DNA of 64,000 nucleotides. Source: Actinomycetaceae bacterium MB13-C1-2. GTDB taxonomy: Bacteria > Actinomycetota > Actinomycetes > Actinomycetales > Actinomycetaceae. Both the position numbers and the translations under genes were made by a program. How positions within the stretch are numbered: position 1 is the first letter of the stretch; each line of letters opens with the position of its first letter. A model generated the notes under the pieces. The model searched no databases, had not been told where the DNA came from, and saw nothing but the letters and a program-made list of their open reading frames with translations. Of the stretch, positions 17,999 through 27,655 are shown one piece after another. Location of the stretch: positions 1,054,001 to 1,118,000 of the forward strand of contig CP141731.1 in the NCBI GenBank assembly GCA_035621235.1. The letters are read 5' to 3'.

Positions 17999-18020
17999 TC
18001 CACTTGACCCACCCGCCCCT

Positions 18021-18091
18021 GTCCGAGTTTCCAATCAGATGGGGAGGTTTTCAGCTCAGATTTGCGGCGTGTCGGCTCCTTATCTGATTGG
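18021..18091. repeat. 71-base intergenic repeat with inverted ends, copy 1
   Basis: Begins GTCCGAGT and ends TCTGATTGG. The arms at 18031-18046 and 18076-18091 pair over 16 bases (two G-U if transcribed). A second element at 57944-58014 has the same length and aligns without gaps at about 70% identity, including the conserved core GCGTGTCG. The two copies share no coding sequence. It lies 25 bases upstream of the murB leader frame. A MITE-like element or a structured RNA are both possible. Confidence 0.75.
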
Positions 18092-18116
18092 CGAATCGGG
18101 GAGAGGAGTGGAGGTC

Positions 18117-18167
18117 ATGGACTCGGTTGGACTCCTAGTGCCTCAACTAGTTCAATTGACTTTGTGA
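18117..18167 (+). CDS. 16-codon upstream reading frame coupled to murB
   Basis: ATG at 18117 follows a very strong purine-rich Shine-Dalgarno (GGAGAGGAGTGGAGG). The frame MDSVGLLVPQLVQLTL ends in TGA at 18165-18167, overlapping the proposed murB GTG (18164-18166) as GTGA. murB has no ribosome binding site of its own at that GTG, so translation probably arrives by coupling from this frame. Confidence 0.5.
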   Translation: MDSVGLLVPQLVQLTL

Positions 18168-19336
18168 CTGATTCTGTAGCGGCCGAATTTTTCGGTGACG
18201 AGACGACTCTGACGCTGGCTGAGTTAACGACTCTGAAAGTGGGTGGGAAGCCGCACGCCTATACCTCCGTCGATCATGAGTCAGAGATCGTTGAAGCGGT
18301 ACGCGAAGTTGATTCTGCTGGTGAACCCCTATTGGTTCTGGGAGGCGGTTCAAACGTAGTTGTCGCAGACCAGGGCTTTCCAGGAACCGTACTGCGCGAC
18401 GCGCGCTCCGATATCAGGGTGGTTGATGACTCCGCGTGTGGAGGAACAACACTTCGAGTCTCGGCGGGAACCACTTGGGACGAACTGGTTGCTTACACGA
18501 TTGCGCAGCACCTTGTCGGACTGGAAGCCCTTTCTGGAATCCCGGGCTCGTCCGGGGCGGCGCCCGTCCAGAACATTGGTGCTTACGGGCGTGAAGTTGC
18601 TGAGAATCTAGCTACGGTTCGCGCCTACGATCGACTGAGTGGCGAGATCAGAACAATTCCTCGGGCGGCGTTGAAACTGGGGTATCGCGATTCGCTTCTG
18701 AAGCAGTCATTCAGCGATCCGGACGTAGGAGGGGGACGGACGTGGGGGCCGACAGGTCGCTGGATCGTCCTCGAAATCGAACTGCAATTGCAGGAGGGTG
18801 AATTGTCCGCCCCGGTGCGCTACCGAGAGTTGGCAAACCGACTTGAGATTGAGGTCGGTGAGCGGGCGGATATTCGCGATGTTCGCCGTGCAGTCCTCGA
18901 ACTGCGTCGTTCTAAGGGTATGGTTCTGAGTCCGGACGACCACGACACCTGGTCTGCGGGTTCGTTCTTCACAAATCCGATTTTGACCGAGAAACAGGCG
19001 GGCGAGCTACTACCCGAGGGCGCCCCGCGCTTTGCTGTCGAAGACCGTTCTATGGTTGCCGCTGCGAACCCGAATAGCGCGGCACCCAAGGTTCCGGGGG
19101 TCGTGAAAACCTCCGCGGCGTGGCTGATCAACCACGCCGGATTCGAGAAGGGATGGCGGGTCGCTCCAGGTGCGCCGGCGTCCCTGTCAACCAAACACGT
19201 TCTGGCGTTAACCAACCGCGGCGGAGCTAACACTTCTGACATAGTGGAGTTAGCGCGAGCCGTTCATGATGGAGTATTGGAACGCTTCGGAATCGAGTTG
19301 GTTCCGGAGCCTGTTCTTGTCGGAGTAGAGATGTAA
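18164..19336 (+). CDS. murB: UDP-N-acetylenolpyruvoylglucosamine reductase MurB
   Basis: Reduces UDP-N-acetylglucosamine enolpyruvate to UDP-N-acetylmuramate with NADPH and FAD, the second committed step of peptidoglycan synthesis. Seen: the FAD-binding LLVLGGGSNVVVAD, GIPGSSGAAPVQNIGAYG, YRDSLLK, and SAGSFFTNP holding the catalytic serine. The reading frame stays open back to a TTG at 18062, but those extra residues do not look like MurB. The GTG at 18164 gives 390 residues and begins just before the conserved LKVGG region. No Shine-Dalgarno precedes it; a 16-codon leader frame overlaps the start. I choose this start on coupling and length. Confidence 0.93.
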   Translation: MTDSVAAEFFGDETTLTLAELTTLKVGGKPHAYTSVDHESEIVEAVREVDSAGEPLLVLGGGSNVVVADQGFPGTVLRDARSDIRVVDDSACGGTTLRVSAGTTWDELVAYTIAQHLVGLEALSGIPGSSGAAPVQNIGAYGREVAENLATVRAYDRLSGEIRTIPRAALKLGYRDSLLKQSFSDPDVGGGRTWGPTGRWIVLEIELQLQEGELSAPVRYRELANRLEIEVGERADIRDVRRAVLELRRSKGMVLSPDDHDTWSAGSFFTNPILTEKQAGELLPEGAPRFAVEDRSMVAAANPNSAAPKVPGVVKTSAAWLINHAGFEKGWRVAPGAPASLSTKHVLALTNRGGANTSDIVELARAVHDGVLERFGIELVPEPVLVGVEM

Positions 19337-19387
19337 GTTAGTGAGCGCCCCGCACTCCGACGTATGAAACTAGAGAGGACCACTGAG

Positions 19388-20605
19388 ATGGAGAAGATCA
19401 AAGTAGTCGGCCCGGTCGTCGACCTAGATGGCGATGAAATGACCAGGATCATTTGGCAGTTCATCAAGGATCGGCTGATTTTCCCCTATCTGGACATTGA
19501 CCTCAAGTACTACGATCTATCGATCCAAAACCGCGACGCCACCGATGACCAGGTGACGGTTGACGCGGCGGAGGCGATCAAGAAATACGGGGTGGGGGTC
19601 AAGTGCGCGACGATTACTCCTGACGAGGCCAGGGTAGAGGAGTTTGACCTGAAGAAGATGTGGCGCTCCCCAAATGGGACCATCCGCAACATTCTCGGTG
19701 GTGTGATTTTCCGGGAGCCGATTATCATCGATAACATCCCGCGCCTGGTTCCTTCTTGGACCAAACCAATTGTTGTTGGTCGTCACGCTTTCGGCGATCA
19801 GTATCGGGCAACCGACTTCAAGGTTCCGACCGGCGGCACCGTGACTCTAACGTTTACTCCGAACGATGAGTCCGAGCCGATGGAGTTCGAGGTCGTAGAG
19901 ATTCCCGAGTCCGGTGGCGTTGTGATGGGGATGTATAACTTCAATGATTCCATCCGAGACTTCGCGCGCGCCTCATTCGCCTACGGCCTGCAGCGTGGGT
20001 TCCCGGTTTACCTGTCCACCAAGAACACGATCCTCAAGGCATATGACGGTCAGTTTAAGGACATCTTCCAAGAGGTTTTCGACACGGAGTTCAAGGAACA
20101 GTACGAGGCTGCGGGGCTTACGTATGAACACCGTCTGATCGACGACATGGTTGCCTCTGCGCTTAAATGGGAAGGTGGATACGTCTGGGCCACAAAGAAC
20201 TATGACGGTGATGTGCAATCAGACATCGTGGCGCAGGGCTTTGGCTCGCTGGGTTTGATGACTTCGGTTCTGATGACTCCGGATGGTAAGACGGTCGAGG
20301 CGGAAGCGGCGCACGGAACGGTGACCCGCCACTATCGTCAGCATCAGGCTGGAAATCCGACCTCCACTAACCCCATTGCCTCGATCTTCGCGTGGACGCG
20401 AGGTCTGGCACACCGAGCCAAACTAGACGAAACGCCGCAGGTCACCAAGTTTGCCGAGACGCTTGAGGACGTCGTAATCAAGACCGTTGAGTCCGGCGCG
20501 ATGACAAAGGATTTGGCACTACTGGTTGGGCCCGACCAGCCGTACCTGACCACTGAAGAATTCTTGGCGACATTGGACCAGAATCTGCAGACGCGGCTGG
20601 CCTAG
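19388..20605 (+). CDS. icd: NADP-dependent isocitrate dehydrogenase (homodimeric, eukaryotic-like type)
   Basis: 405 residues. Oxidative decarboxylation of isocitrate to 2-oxoglutarate in the TCA cycle. The N-terminal [14 protein letters not shown] and the segments [13 protein letters not shown] and [15 protein letters not shown] identify the type II NADP enzyme shared with mitochondria and many actinobacteria, not the E. coli type. The frame runs back to 19364, but AGAGAGGA suitably placed before the ATG at 19388 supports the shorter start. It is followed at about 60 bases by the phosphofructokinase gene, part of a run of central carbon genes on this strand. Confidence 0.95.
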   Translation: MEKIKVVGPVVDLDGDEMTRIIWQFIKDRLIFPYLDIDLKYYDLSIQNRDATDDQVTVDAAEAIKKYGVGVKCATITPDEARVEEFDLKKMWRSPNGTIRNILGGVIFREPIIIDNIPRLVPSWTKPIVVGRHAFGDQYRATDFKVPTGGTVTLTFTPNDESEPMEFEVVEIPESGGVVMGMYNFNDSIRDFARASFAYGLQRGFPVYLSTKNTILKAYDGQFKDIFQEVFDTEFKEQYEAAGLTYEHRLIDDMVASALKWEGGYVWATKNYDGDVQSDIVAQGFGSLGLMTSVLMTPDGKTVEAEAAHGTVTRHYRQHQAGNPTSTNPIASIFAWTRGLAHRAKLDETPQVTKFAETLEDVVIKTVESGAMTKDLALLVGPDQPYLTTEEFLATLDQNLQTRLA

Positions 20606-20666
20606 GGCTGGCGGATTTAGCAGAGACCCGTCGATACTGAGCCACCCAAACCTGAGGGGGACAAAC

Positions 20667-23054
20667 GTGAGTGACAGTGACCTAAACGCGGCTGCGGCAG
20701 AGATTATCGAGCCGGGCGTTATCGATGGGGTGGATCCCTCGACTGGGGAGTCATACAGACTGGGCATGCTAACTTCCGGTGGGGACGCACCGGGCATGAA
20801 TGCTGCGGTGCGGGCGGTGGTACGCACGGCGCTCGCCGCAGGAGCCGTTCCCTACGCAATCCTTGAGGGGTGGGAGGGCGCGATTCGTGGCGGAGATTCG
20901 ATCCGTCAGATGGATTGGGGTTCAGTGAGTTCGATCCTTAACAGGGGTGGGACGGCGATCGGAACCGCACGTAGCAATGACTTCCGTTTGTACGAGGGAC
21001 GGTTGACCGCAGTCGAGAATTTGCTCGCGGCCGGAATCGATCGTCTGGTGGTTATTGGCGGCGACGGCTCCCTGGCTGGGGCCGACGAACTACGCGGGGA
21101 GTGGACCCAGATCCTTCAAGATCTGGTCGAGCAGGGGCGGATCACGGAAGAGGTAGCCAATAGTCACCCTGAACTGACCCTGGTCGGACTGGTTGGTTCA
21201 ATCGACAATGATCTGGTTGGTTCGGATATGACCATCGGGGCCGACACCGCCCTCGAACGAATCGTTACCGCGATGGACCAGCTATCCTCCACCGCTGCTT
21301 CTCACCAGAGGACTTTCATCGTGGAAGTGATGGGTCGACGCTGTGGGTATCTGCCACTAATGGCAGCTGTTGCGGGCGGTGCTGACTATGTCTTTACACC
21401 GGAATCCCCTGCGGGTCCCGGATGGGAAGACGAACTGTGTCAGAAGCTGGTGACGGGACGCGAAGCCGGACGTCGTGAGTCGATGGTGCTGGTTGCCGAG
21501 GGCGCTCTTGACACCGAGGGGAATCCCCTAACTAGCGCCGAAATCGCGGACGCGATCAAAAACCGCCTGGGGGAGGAACCTCGGATCACCATTTTGGGCC
21601 ACGTCCAGCGTGGTGGAGCTCCCTCTGCCTACGACCGTTGGATGTCGACACTGCTGGGATACTGTGCGGTTCAGGAGATCCTTGATAGCGAACGCTACGG
21701 TGACGCAGTGATTCTTGGCGTCAGGCGCAACCGGGTTTCCCGTCTTCCGATGGTTGAAACCATCAAGGACACTCGTGCCGTTGGGGCCTTGATCAAGGCT
21801 GGAGATTACGAGACGGCTCGCAAGGCTCGTGGTGCGTCCTACTACGACATGGGGGAGATCTACAAGATCCTCTCTGACCCGCCGACGCTTCATGTCGATT
21901 CGGACCAGACGGTTCGAGTCGCCATCCTTCACTCCGGCGGCCTGGCTCCCGGTATGAACACGGCAGCCAGGGCCACCGTTCGAATCGGGTTGCACCGCGG
22001 ATGGTCCATGTTGGGCATTGAGGGATCGTGGGAAGGCCTTTCGGGTGGAGAGGTCCGTGAGCTGTCGTGGGACGACGTCGAAGGCTGGGCTTTTGACGGT
22101 GGTGCCACTCTCGGTACGCGCCGCCACATCCCACAGACCGAGGAGTACTACGCGCTTGGTCGAGCTATTGAGGAACATGGCATTGATGCGCTGGTCGTCA
22201 TCGGGGGCTATAGCGCTTACGATGCCGTTCGTGAAATGACAAAAGCGCGTTCGCACTTCCCGGCCCTGGCGATTCCGACCATCCTCGTTCCGGCTTCGAT
22301 CGACAATAACCTTCCCGGAACTGAGCTGTCCGTTGGTGCCGACACCGCGATCAACAACGCAGTGTGGGCGCTCGACCGAATCAAGGAGTCTGCTGCGGCC
22401 TCCAGGCGGTGTTTCGTGGCGGAGACAATGGGGCGTAAGTGCGGGTATCTCGCGATGATGAGCGGAATGGCTTCCGGGGCCGAGTACGTCTATCTAAACG
22501 AGCAGCCGTTGACGTTGCAGGGACTCTCCAAGGACATCGATACACTGCGGGAGCAGTTTGAGGAGGGGCGGCGGCTGTTCCTGGTGGTCATGAATGAAGA
22601 GACTTCGACGCACTACGACCGTGATTTCATTTCGCGAGCAATAGAGGCGGCCGGCGAGGGACTGTTCGACGTTCGTGATTCCGCCCTCGGATACATCCAG
22701 CAGGGCGGAGCCCCAACCGTATTTGATCGTCTTCTGGCAACACGGTTCGCGAACGGAGCGATCAGATATCTGGATAGAGCATTCGAGGCAGGGGAGAACG
22801 GCGCCGCGTATATAGGTACTGGGCAGGACGGAATCAAGACAGAGCCGATCTCTCGAATGGAAGAGCTAGTTGACGATTCCGTTCGCAGACCCAAGAACCA
22901 ATGGTGGATTGCCCTGCAGAACGTGACTCAGACGGTGTCTCTCGAAGGGGCAGACATTCCTGTTGGGCGTATTGACATACCCGCAGTTGAACCCGTTCTC
23001 GCCCCAATTCAAGAACGTATTGACGAAGTAACCAACACCCCGGAACAGAACTGA
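20667..23054 (+). CDS. pfk: Tandem-domain 6-phosphofructokinase (active N-half, degenerate C-half)
   Basis: 795 residues made of two PFK domains. The N-half (about 31-400) has every catalytic feature: TSGGDAPGMN (36-45), GGDGS (131-135, the glycine typical of ATP rather than PPi use), SIDND (178-182, catalytic base D180) and MGR (222-224). The C-half (about 415-780) keeps HSGGLAPGMN, SIDNN (544-548) and MGRKCGY, but GGDGS has become GGYSA (513-517) and SIDND has lost its last Asp. This is the split seen in fungal and animal PFK-1, where the C-half became allosteric. GTG start with GAGGGGGA upstream. pgi follows 12 bases downstream, so the two are co-transcribed. Confidence 0.93.
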   Translation: MSDSDLNAAAAEIIEPGVIDGVDPSTGESYRLGMLTSGGDAPGMNAAVRAVVRTALAAGAVPYAILEGWEGAIRGGDSIRQMDWGSVSSILNRGGTAIGTARSNDFRLYEGRLTAVENLLAAGIDRLVVIGGDGSLAGADELRGEWTQILQDLVEQGRITEEVANSHPELTLVGLVGSIDNDLVGSDMTIGADTALERIVTAMDQLSSTAASHQRTFIVEVMGRRCGYLPLMAAVAGGADYVFTPESPAGPGWEDELCQKLVTGREAGRRESMVLVAEGALDTEGNPLTSAEIADAIKNRLGEEPRITILGHVQRGGAPSAYDRWMSTLLGYCAVQEILDSERYGDAVILGVRRNRVSRLPMVETIKDTRAVGALIKAGDYETARKARGASYYDMGEIYKILSDPPTLHVDSDQTVRVAILHSGGLAPGMNTAARATVRIGLHRGWSMLGIEGSWEGLSGGEVRELSWDDVEGWAFDGGATLGTRRHIPQTEEYYALGRAIEEHGIDALVVIGGYSAYDAVREMTKARSHFPALAIPTILVPASIDNNLPGTELSVGADTAINNAVWALDRIKESAAASRRCFVAETMGRKCGYLAMMSGMASGAEYVYLNEQPLTLQGLSKDIDTLREQFEEGRRLFLVVMNEETSTHYDRDFISRAIEAAGEGLFDVRDSALGYIQQGGAPTVFDRLLATRFANGAIRYLDRAFEAGENGAAYIGTGQDGIKTEPISRMEELVDDSVRRPKNQWWIALQNVTQTVSLEGADIPVGRIDIPAVEPVLAPIQERIDEVTNTPEQN

Positions 23055-23066
23055 GGAGCAGAACAT

Positions 23067-24755
23067 ATGGCTGACCTGAACGTCGCGGTGGACCCTGAGC
23101 AGACGAAGGCATGGGGGAGGCTTGAGGATACTGCCGGTCAGTTTGTCCCCGATCTTCCGGGATGGTTCCAAGCGGATCCTTCCCGTGCTGCAAGACTGAC
23201 CCGCCGCGCCTGCGATCTGCATGTCGATCTGTCAAAGAACCTGCTGACCGACGAGGTGATCGGCCAGCTTCTGCAACTCGCGGAAGAAACTGGCGTGCTG
23301 GACCGCCGTGACCAGATGTTTGCTGGTGAGCGGATCAATGTCACCGAGAACCGTTCTGTTCTGCACACCGCCCTCCGCAAACCGGAAGGCGAGACGCTAG
23401 ATGTTGACGGTGCTGATGTTGTTGAGCCGGTACACGAGGTACTGGAGCGAATGTACGCGTTCGCGGATAAGGTTCGCGATGGAGAATGGACCGGCATCAC
23501 AGGCAAGCCACTCACTTCAGTTGTGAACATCGGGATTGGGGGATCAGACCTCGGCCCAGTAATGGTCTACGAAGCATTGAAGCCGTTTGTTAGGGAGGGG
23601 ATGGAAGCCCGGTTCATCTCTAACATCGACCCGACGGACGCGGCGGAGAAACTCAGGGGGTTGGACCCCGAGACGACCCTGGTGATCGTCACCTCGAAGA
23701 CGTTTACGACGCTTGAGACACTGACAAACGCAAGGCTAGTTCGCACCTGGTTCCTGGACGCGCTGGTTCTAGCCGGGGTTATCAAGGTTACAGATTCTCC
23801 CGAGGCGACAGCGGCGGTTGAGAAGCACTTTGTTGCGGTTTCGACTGCATTGGACAAAGTTGCAGCGTTCGGAATTGATCCTTCGAACGCGTTTGGTTTC
23901 TGGGACTGGGTTGGTGGGCGCTACTCTGTTTCTTCGGCCGTGGGCCTCTCCCTCGCGATCACTCTTGGGCCAGAGAACTTCCAGGGGTTTCTGGACGGAC
24001 TGAACGCAATGGACCGACACTTTGCGAAGGCCCCAGCGGAGCAGAACGTTCCGTTGCTAATGGGCCTGATGAATGTCTGGTATGTAAATTTCCTCGGAGC
24101 AGACTCACACGCTGTATTGCCATATTCCCAGTACCTGCACCGTTTTCCGGCGTATCTGCAACAGATGACCATGGAATCGAACGGCAAGCGTGTGCGCTGG
24201 GACGGAACAGTCGTCAGCTACGACACGGGAGAGGTTTTCTGGGGCGAACCAGGAACCAACGGACAGCACGCGTTCTTCCAGTTACTGCACCAGGGAACGC
24301 GTTTGATTCCCTCGGACTTCATCGCATTCGCGAACCCACAGTGGCCGTTGAAGGATGGCGACGCGGACGTGCATGAACTGTTCCTATCAAACTTCTTCGC
24401 ACAGACCAAGGCGTTGGCCTTCGGGAAGACCGAGGAAGAGGTACGGGCTGAGGGCACGCGCGAAGACCTAGTGTCGGCGCGGGTGTTTACCGGGAACCGC
24501 CCATCGACTTCGATCATGGCTCCGAGGCTTACGCCTTCGGTGCTGGGCCAACTGGTCGCCCTATATGAGCACCTGACCTTCGTCCAGGGTGCTGTGTGGG
24601 GCATTGACTCGTTCGACCAGTGGGGGGTTGAGCTGGGCAAGGTACTGGCAATGCAGATCTTGCCGGCGATTGAGGGGGATCAGGCAGTGCTGGATCAGCA
24701 AGATCCATCGACTCAGGAACTCATCAGGTACTACCAGGCGAACCGAAAGGGCTAG
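23067..24755 (+). CDS. pgi: Glucose-6-phosphate isomerase
   Basis: 562 residues, the long PGI form. Interconverts glucose 6-phosphate and fructose 6-phosphate, the substrate of the upstream phosphofructokinase. Seen: the phosphate-binding [23 protein letters not shown], the region [17 protein letters not shown] (a PGI signature), [13 protein letters not shown], and the catalytic histidine region [16 protein letters not shown]. It starts 12 bases after the phosphofructokinase stop with GAGGAG in the gap. A hairpin terminator follows immediately. Confidence 0.96.
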   Translation: MADLNVAVDPEQTKAWGRLEDTAGQFVPDLPGWFQADPSRAARLTRRACDLHVDLSKNLLTDEVIGQLLQLAEETGVLDRRDQMFAGERINVTENRSVLHTALRKPEGETLDVDGADVVEPVHEVLERMYAFADKVRDGEWTGITGKPLTSVVNIGIGGSDLGPVMVYEALKPFVREGMEARFISNIDPTDAAEKLRGLDPETTLVIVTSKTFTTLETLTNARLVRTWFLDALVLAGVIKVTDSPEATAAVEKHFVAVSTALDKVAAFGIDPSNAFGFWDWVGGRYSVSSAVGLSLAITLGPENFQGFLDGLNAMDRHFAKAPAEQNVPLLMGLMNVWYVNFLGADSHAVLPYSQYLHRFPAYLQQMTMESNGKRVRWDGTVVSYDTGEVFWGEPGTNGQHAFFQLLHQGTRLIPSDFIAFANPQWPLKDGDADVHELFLSNFFAQTKALAFGKTEEEVRAEGTREDLVSARVFTGNRPSTSIMAPRLTPSVLGQLVALYEHLTFVQGAVWGIDSFDQWGVELGKVLAMQILPAIEGDQAVLDQQDPSTQELIRYYQANRKG

Positions 24756-24757
24756 AG

Positions 24758-24780
24758 AGTCCCGAAAACGGGGACTTTAG
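24758..24780 (+). terminator. Hairpin terminator after pgi
   Basis: AGTCCC (24758-24763) and GGGACT (24771-24776) pair around GAAAACG, followed by a short TT run. It begins 2 bases after the pgi stop codon and separates the phosphofructokinase-pgi unit from mdh. Confidence 0.65.
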
Positions 24781-24859
24781 TGTCGATCACTTCGCCTTGT
24801 TGACCAACTAGAATATGCACGTAGCAATAATCGCAACCTTAATGAACCAGGAGTCATAG

Positions 24860-25852
<993 letters not shown>

Positions 25853-26331
25853 GGTTCTCCAGGCAAGCTGAGACTGGGCGATTTTGCAAGGTCCCAGCAA
25901 TACCAGTAACGCGGTCAGTGGCAACCTCAAGGAAGAAGAGCCACTGGCCGCGACTGCGCTAAATTGCTGTTTGGTGAAAATAGCCGCGCACTTGATAACT
26001 GTTGAGCATCTGGACTCTGTTTGCCGATGCGTCGCGCTGGGCTTCGTGAGTCGGCACGTTACTAATCCATGCGGCGAGCCCATATTCGTCTCGTAACATC
26101 CACCATTGCGGCAGTAGCGCCCGCGACGACTAGTCTTGGTCAGACCGCTTGACTGATTTGGGGCGTTGCTCTATTTGTGCCGCTTAACCAGCGGAGTATC
26201 TCGAATTGGGACCGAATAATACGGTGTTTGCCGTATTTCCGAGACGGCTACGGGTTCTAACGCTAGGCTCTTATACGTTCAGTCGGAAAACAACAAGGTG
26301 TGCTGGGAAGTCTGGTCAGCGGGAGTCAATG
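25853..26331. other. Intergenic region between mdh and nhaA: hairpins and a likely promoter
   Basis: About 480 bases without a convincing gene. A hairpin with an 11-bp stem (25912-25922 with 25940-25950, one G-U) probably ends the mdh transcript. TTGACT (26149-26154) and TATTTG (26172-26177), 17 bases apart, are a plausible nhaA promoter. The resulting leader of about 145 bases contains a perfect hairpin AATACGG/CCGTATT (26218-26224 with 26231-26237). A 10-codon frame starting GTG at 26300 ends in TGA overlapping an ATG at 26329. No known riboswitch was recognised. Confidence 0.5.
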
Positions 26332-27636
26332 ATGCCCGAACTGGAAGACACCTCCTCACAGCAACAGGTCGAGAGAATATTCCCAGCATCCGTCGCTCAG
26401 GCGGAAAAGACTCGTGTAGCGGTGGTGCTGCGCAAGGAGACTGTTGGCGGATTAATACTAATTATCGCGGCCGCCCTCGCGATGATCTGGGCCAACTCCC
26501 CTCTGTCTGAGAGCTACTTCGCTATACGTGACTTCAAGATCGGCTATGAGCCTTGGCACCTGAAGCTGAGTGTCGGAGCCTGGACGGCAGACGGACTGTT
26601 GGCCATCTTCTTTTTTCTGGTCGGGTTGGAGCTCAAGAGGGAATTTGTAACCGGGGATCTCCGGGATTTTCGCACGGCGATTGTCCCCATTACGGCGGCC
26701 TTTGGGGGTGTCATCGTGCCCGCACTAATTTATACCGCCATGGTTGCGGGCCACCCGAACCTAGCACGAGGGTGGGCAATTCCGACCGCAACCGACATTG
26801 CGTTTGCGGTTGCAGTCTTGGCAATCATCGGTTCGCGACTTCCTACCTCACTGAGGGTTTTTCTGCTGACTCTTGCGGTCGTTGATGATTTGATTGCGAT
26901 TGCGATCATTGCAATCTTCTATTCGGGAGACATCAGTTTTATTCCACTCCTGATTTCGATGGTACTGATCATCTTCTACGGGTTTATCACTCATAGGTAC
27001 AGGGAATTTTTTTCGGCAAGGAAGTTTGCCCCTTGGTTAATCCTGTTACCCATTGGCGCAGTGGCATGGGCGTTCATGCACGCCTCGGGAGTACACGCGA
27101 CGATCGCGGGCGTTCTGCTTGGTCTGATCGTTCCCGTCTTCTCCGATCCAAGACAGAAAGACAAGAAGCCGGGCCTCGCGGAGGAATTCGAATATCGTTT
27201 CCGGCCGCTATCAACGGGTGTGGCGGTTCCGTTATTTGCGCTATTTGCTGCCGGCGTCCCACTGGGGGGCTGGACAGGTCTGGTCGATTCGGTGACGAGT
27301 CCAGTGGCGGTTGCCGTCGTAGCGGCCCTGGTACTTGGCAAACCTATTGGTATTGTACTGACTACTTTTGTGACAACCAGGATCACCCGAACTGGGCTAG
27401 ATCCGGAATACAGGTGGGTCGATCTCATAGGGGTCGGGATTCTAGCCGGCATAGGCTTCACGGTTTCTTTGTTGGTGACCGAACTGAGCCTGACAAGTGG
27501 AAGTCCGGAAGCCGACGCAGCTAAGGTGGCGGTGTTGACCGCCTCGGTCACCGCGGCTGTCTTGGCTTCCCTGATACTGGTGCCTCGTAATCGCCACTAC
27601 AAGGCGGTCCAGAATCAAGGAGTAGCCAAAGACTAG
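26332..27636 (+). CDS. nhaA: Na+/H+ antiporter NhaA
   Basis: 434 residues, about 12 membrane segments. Exports Na+ (and Li+) in exchange for protons for pH and salt homeostasis. The ion-binding residues are seen in IPTATDIAFAVAVL (the first conserved Asp) and LTLAVVDDLIAIAII (the aspartate pair); LVGLELKREFVTGDLR is also characteristic. The frame extends upstream to 26206 without family similarity. Two adjacent ATGs (26329 and 26332) fit, and the second has GGGAG at better spacing. The leader holds a hairpin and a mini-frame. Confidence 0.94.
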   Translation: MPELEDTSSQQQVERIFPASVAQAEKTRVAVVLRKETVGGLILIIAAALAMIWANSPLSESYFAIRDFKIGYEPWHLKLSVGAWTADGLLAIFFFLVGLELKREFVTGDLRDFRTAIVPITAAFGGVIVPALIYTAMVAGHPNLARGWAIPTATDIAFAVAVLAIIGSRLPTSLRVFLLTLAVVDDLIAIAIIAIFYSGDISFIPLLISMVLIIFYGFITHRYREFFSARKFAPWLILLPIGAVAWAFMHASGVHATIAGVLLGLIVPVFSDPRQKDKKPGLAEEFEYRFRPLSTGVAVPLFALFAAGVPLGGWTGLVDSVTSPVAVAVVAALVLGKPIGIVLTTFVTTRITRTGLDPEYRWVDLIGVGILAGIGFTVSLLVTELSLTSGSPEADAAKVAVLTASVTAAVLASLILVPRNRHYKAVQNQGVAKD

Positions 27637-27655
27637 GGCTACCGTTTCGCTTCGG

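Noticed and set aside
21528-22256. 242-codon antisense frame inside the phosphofructokinase gene
   Set aside because: Shadow of a conserved gene; no ribosome binding site and no recognisable domain.
26991-27551. 186-codon antisense frame inside nhaA
   Set aside because: Threonine/proline-rich shadow frame opposite a clear membrane protein gene.
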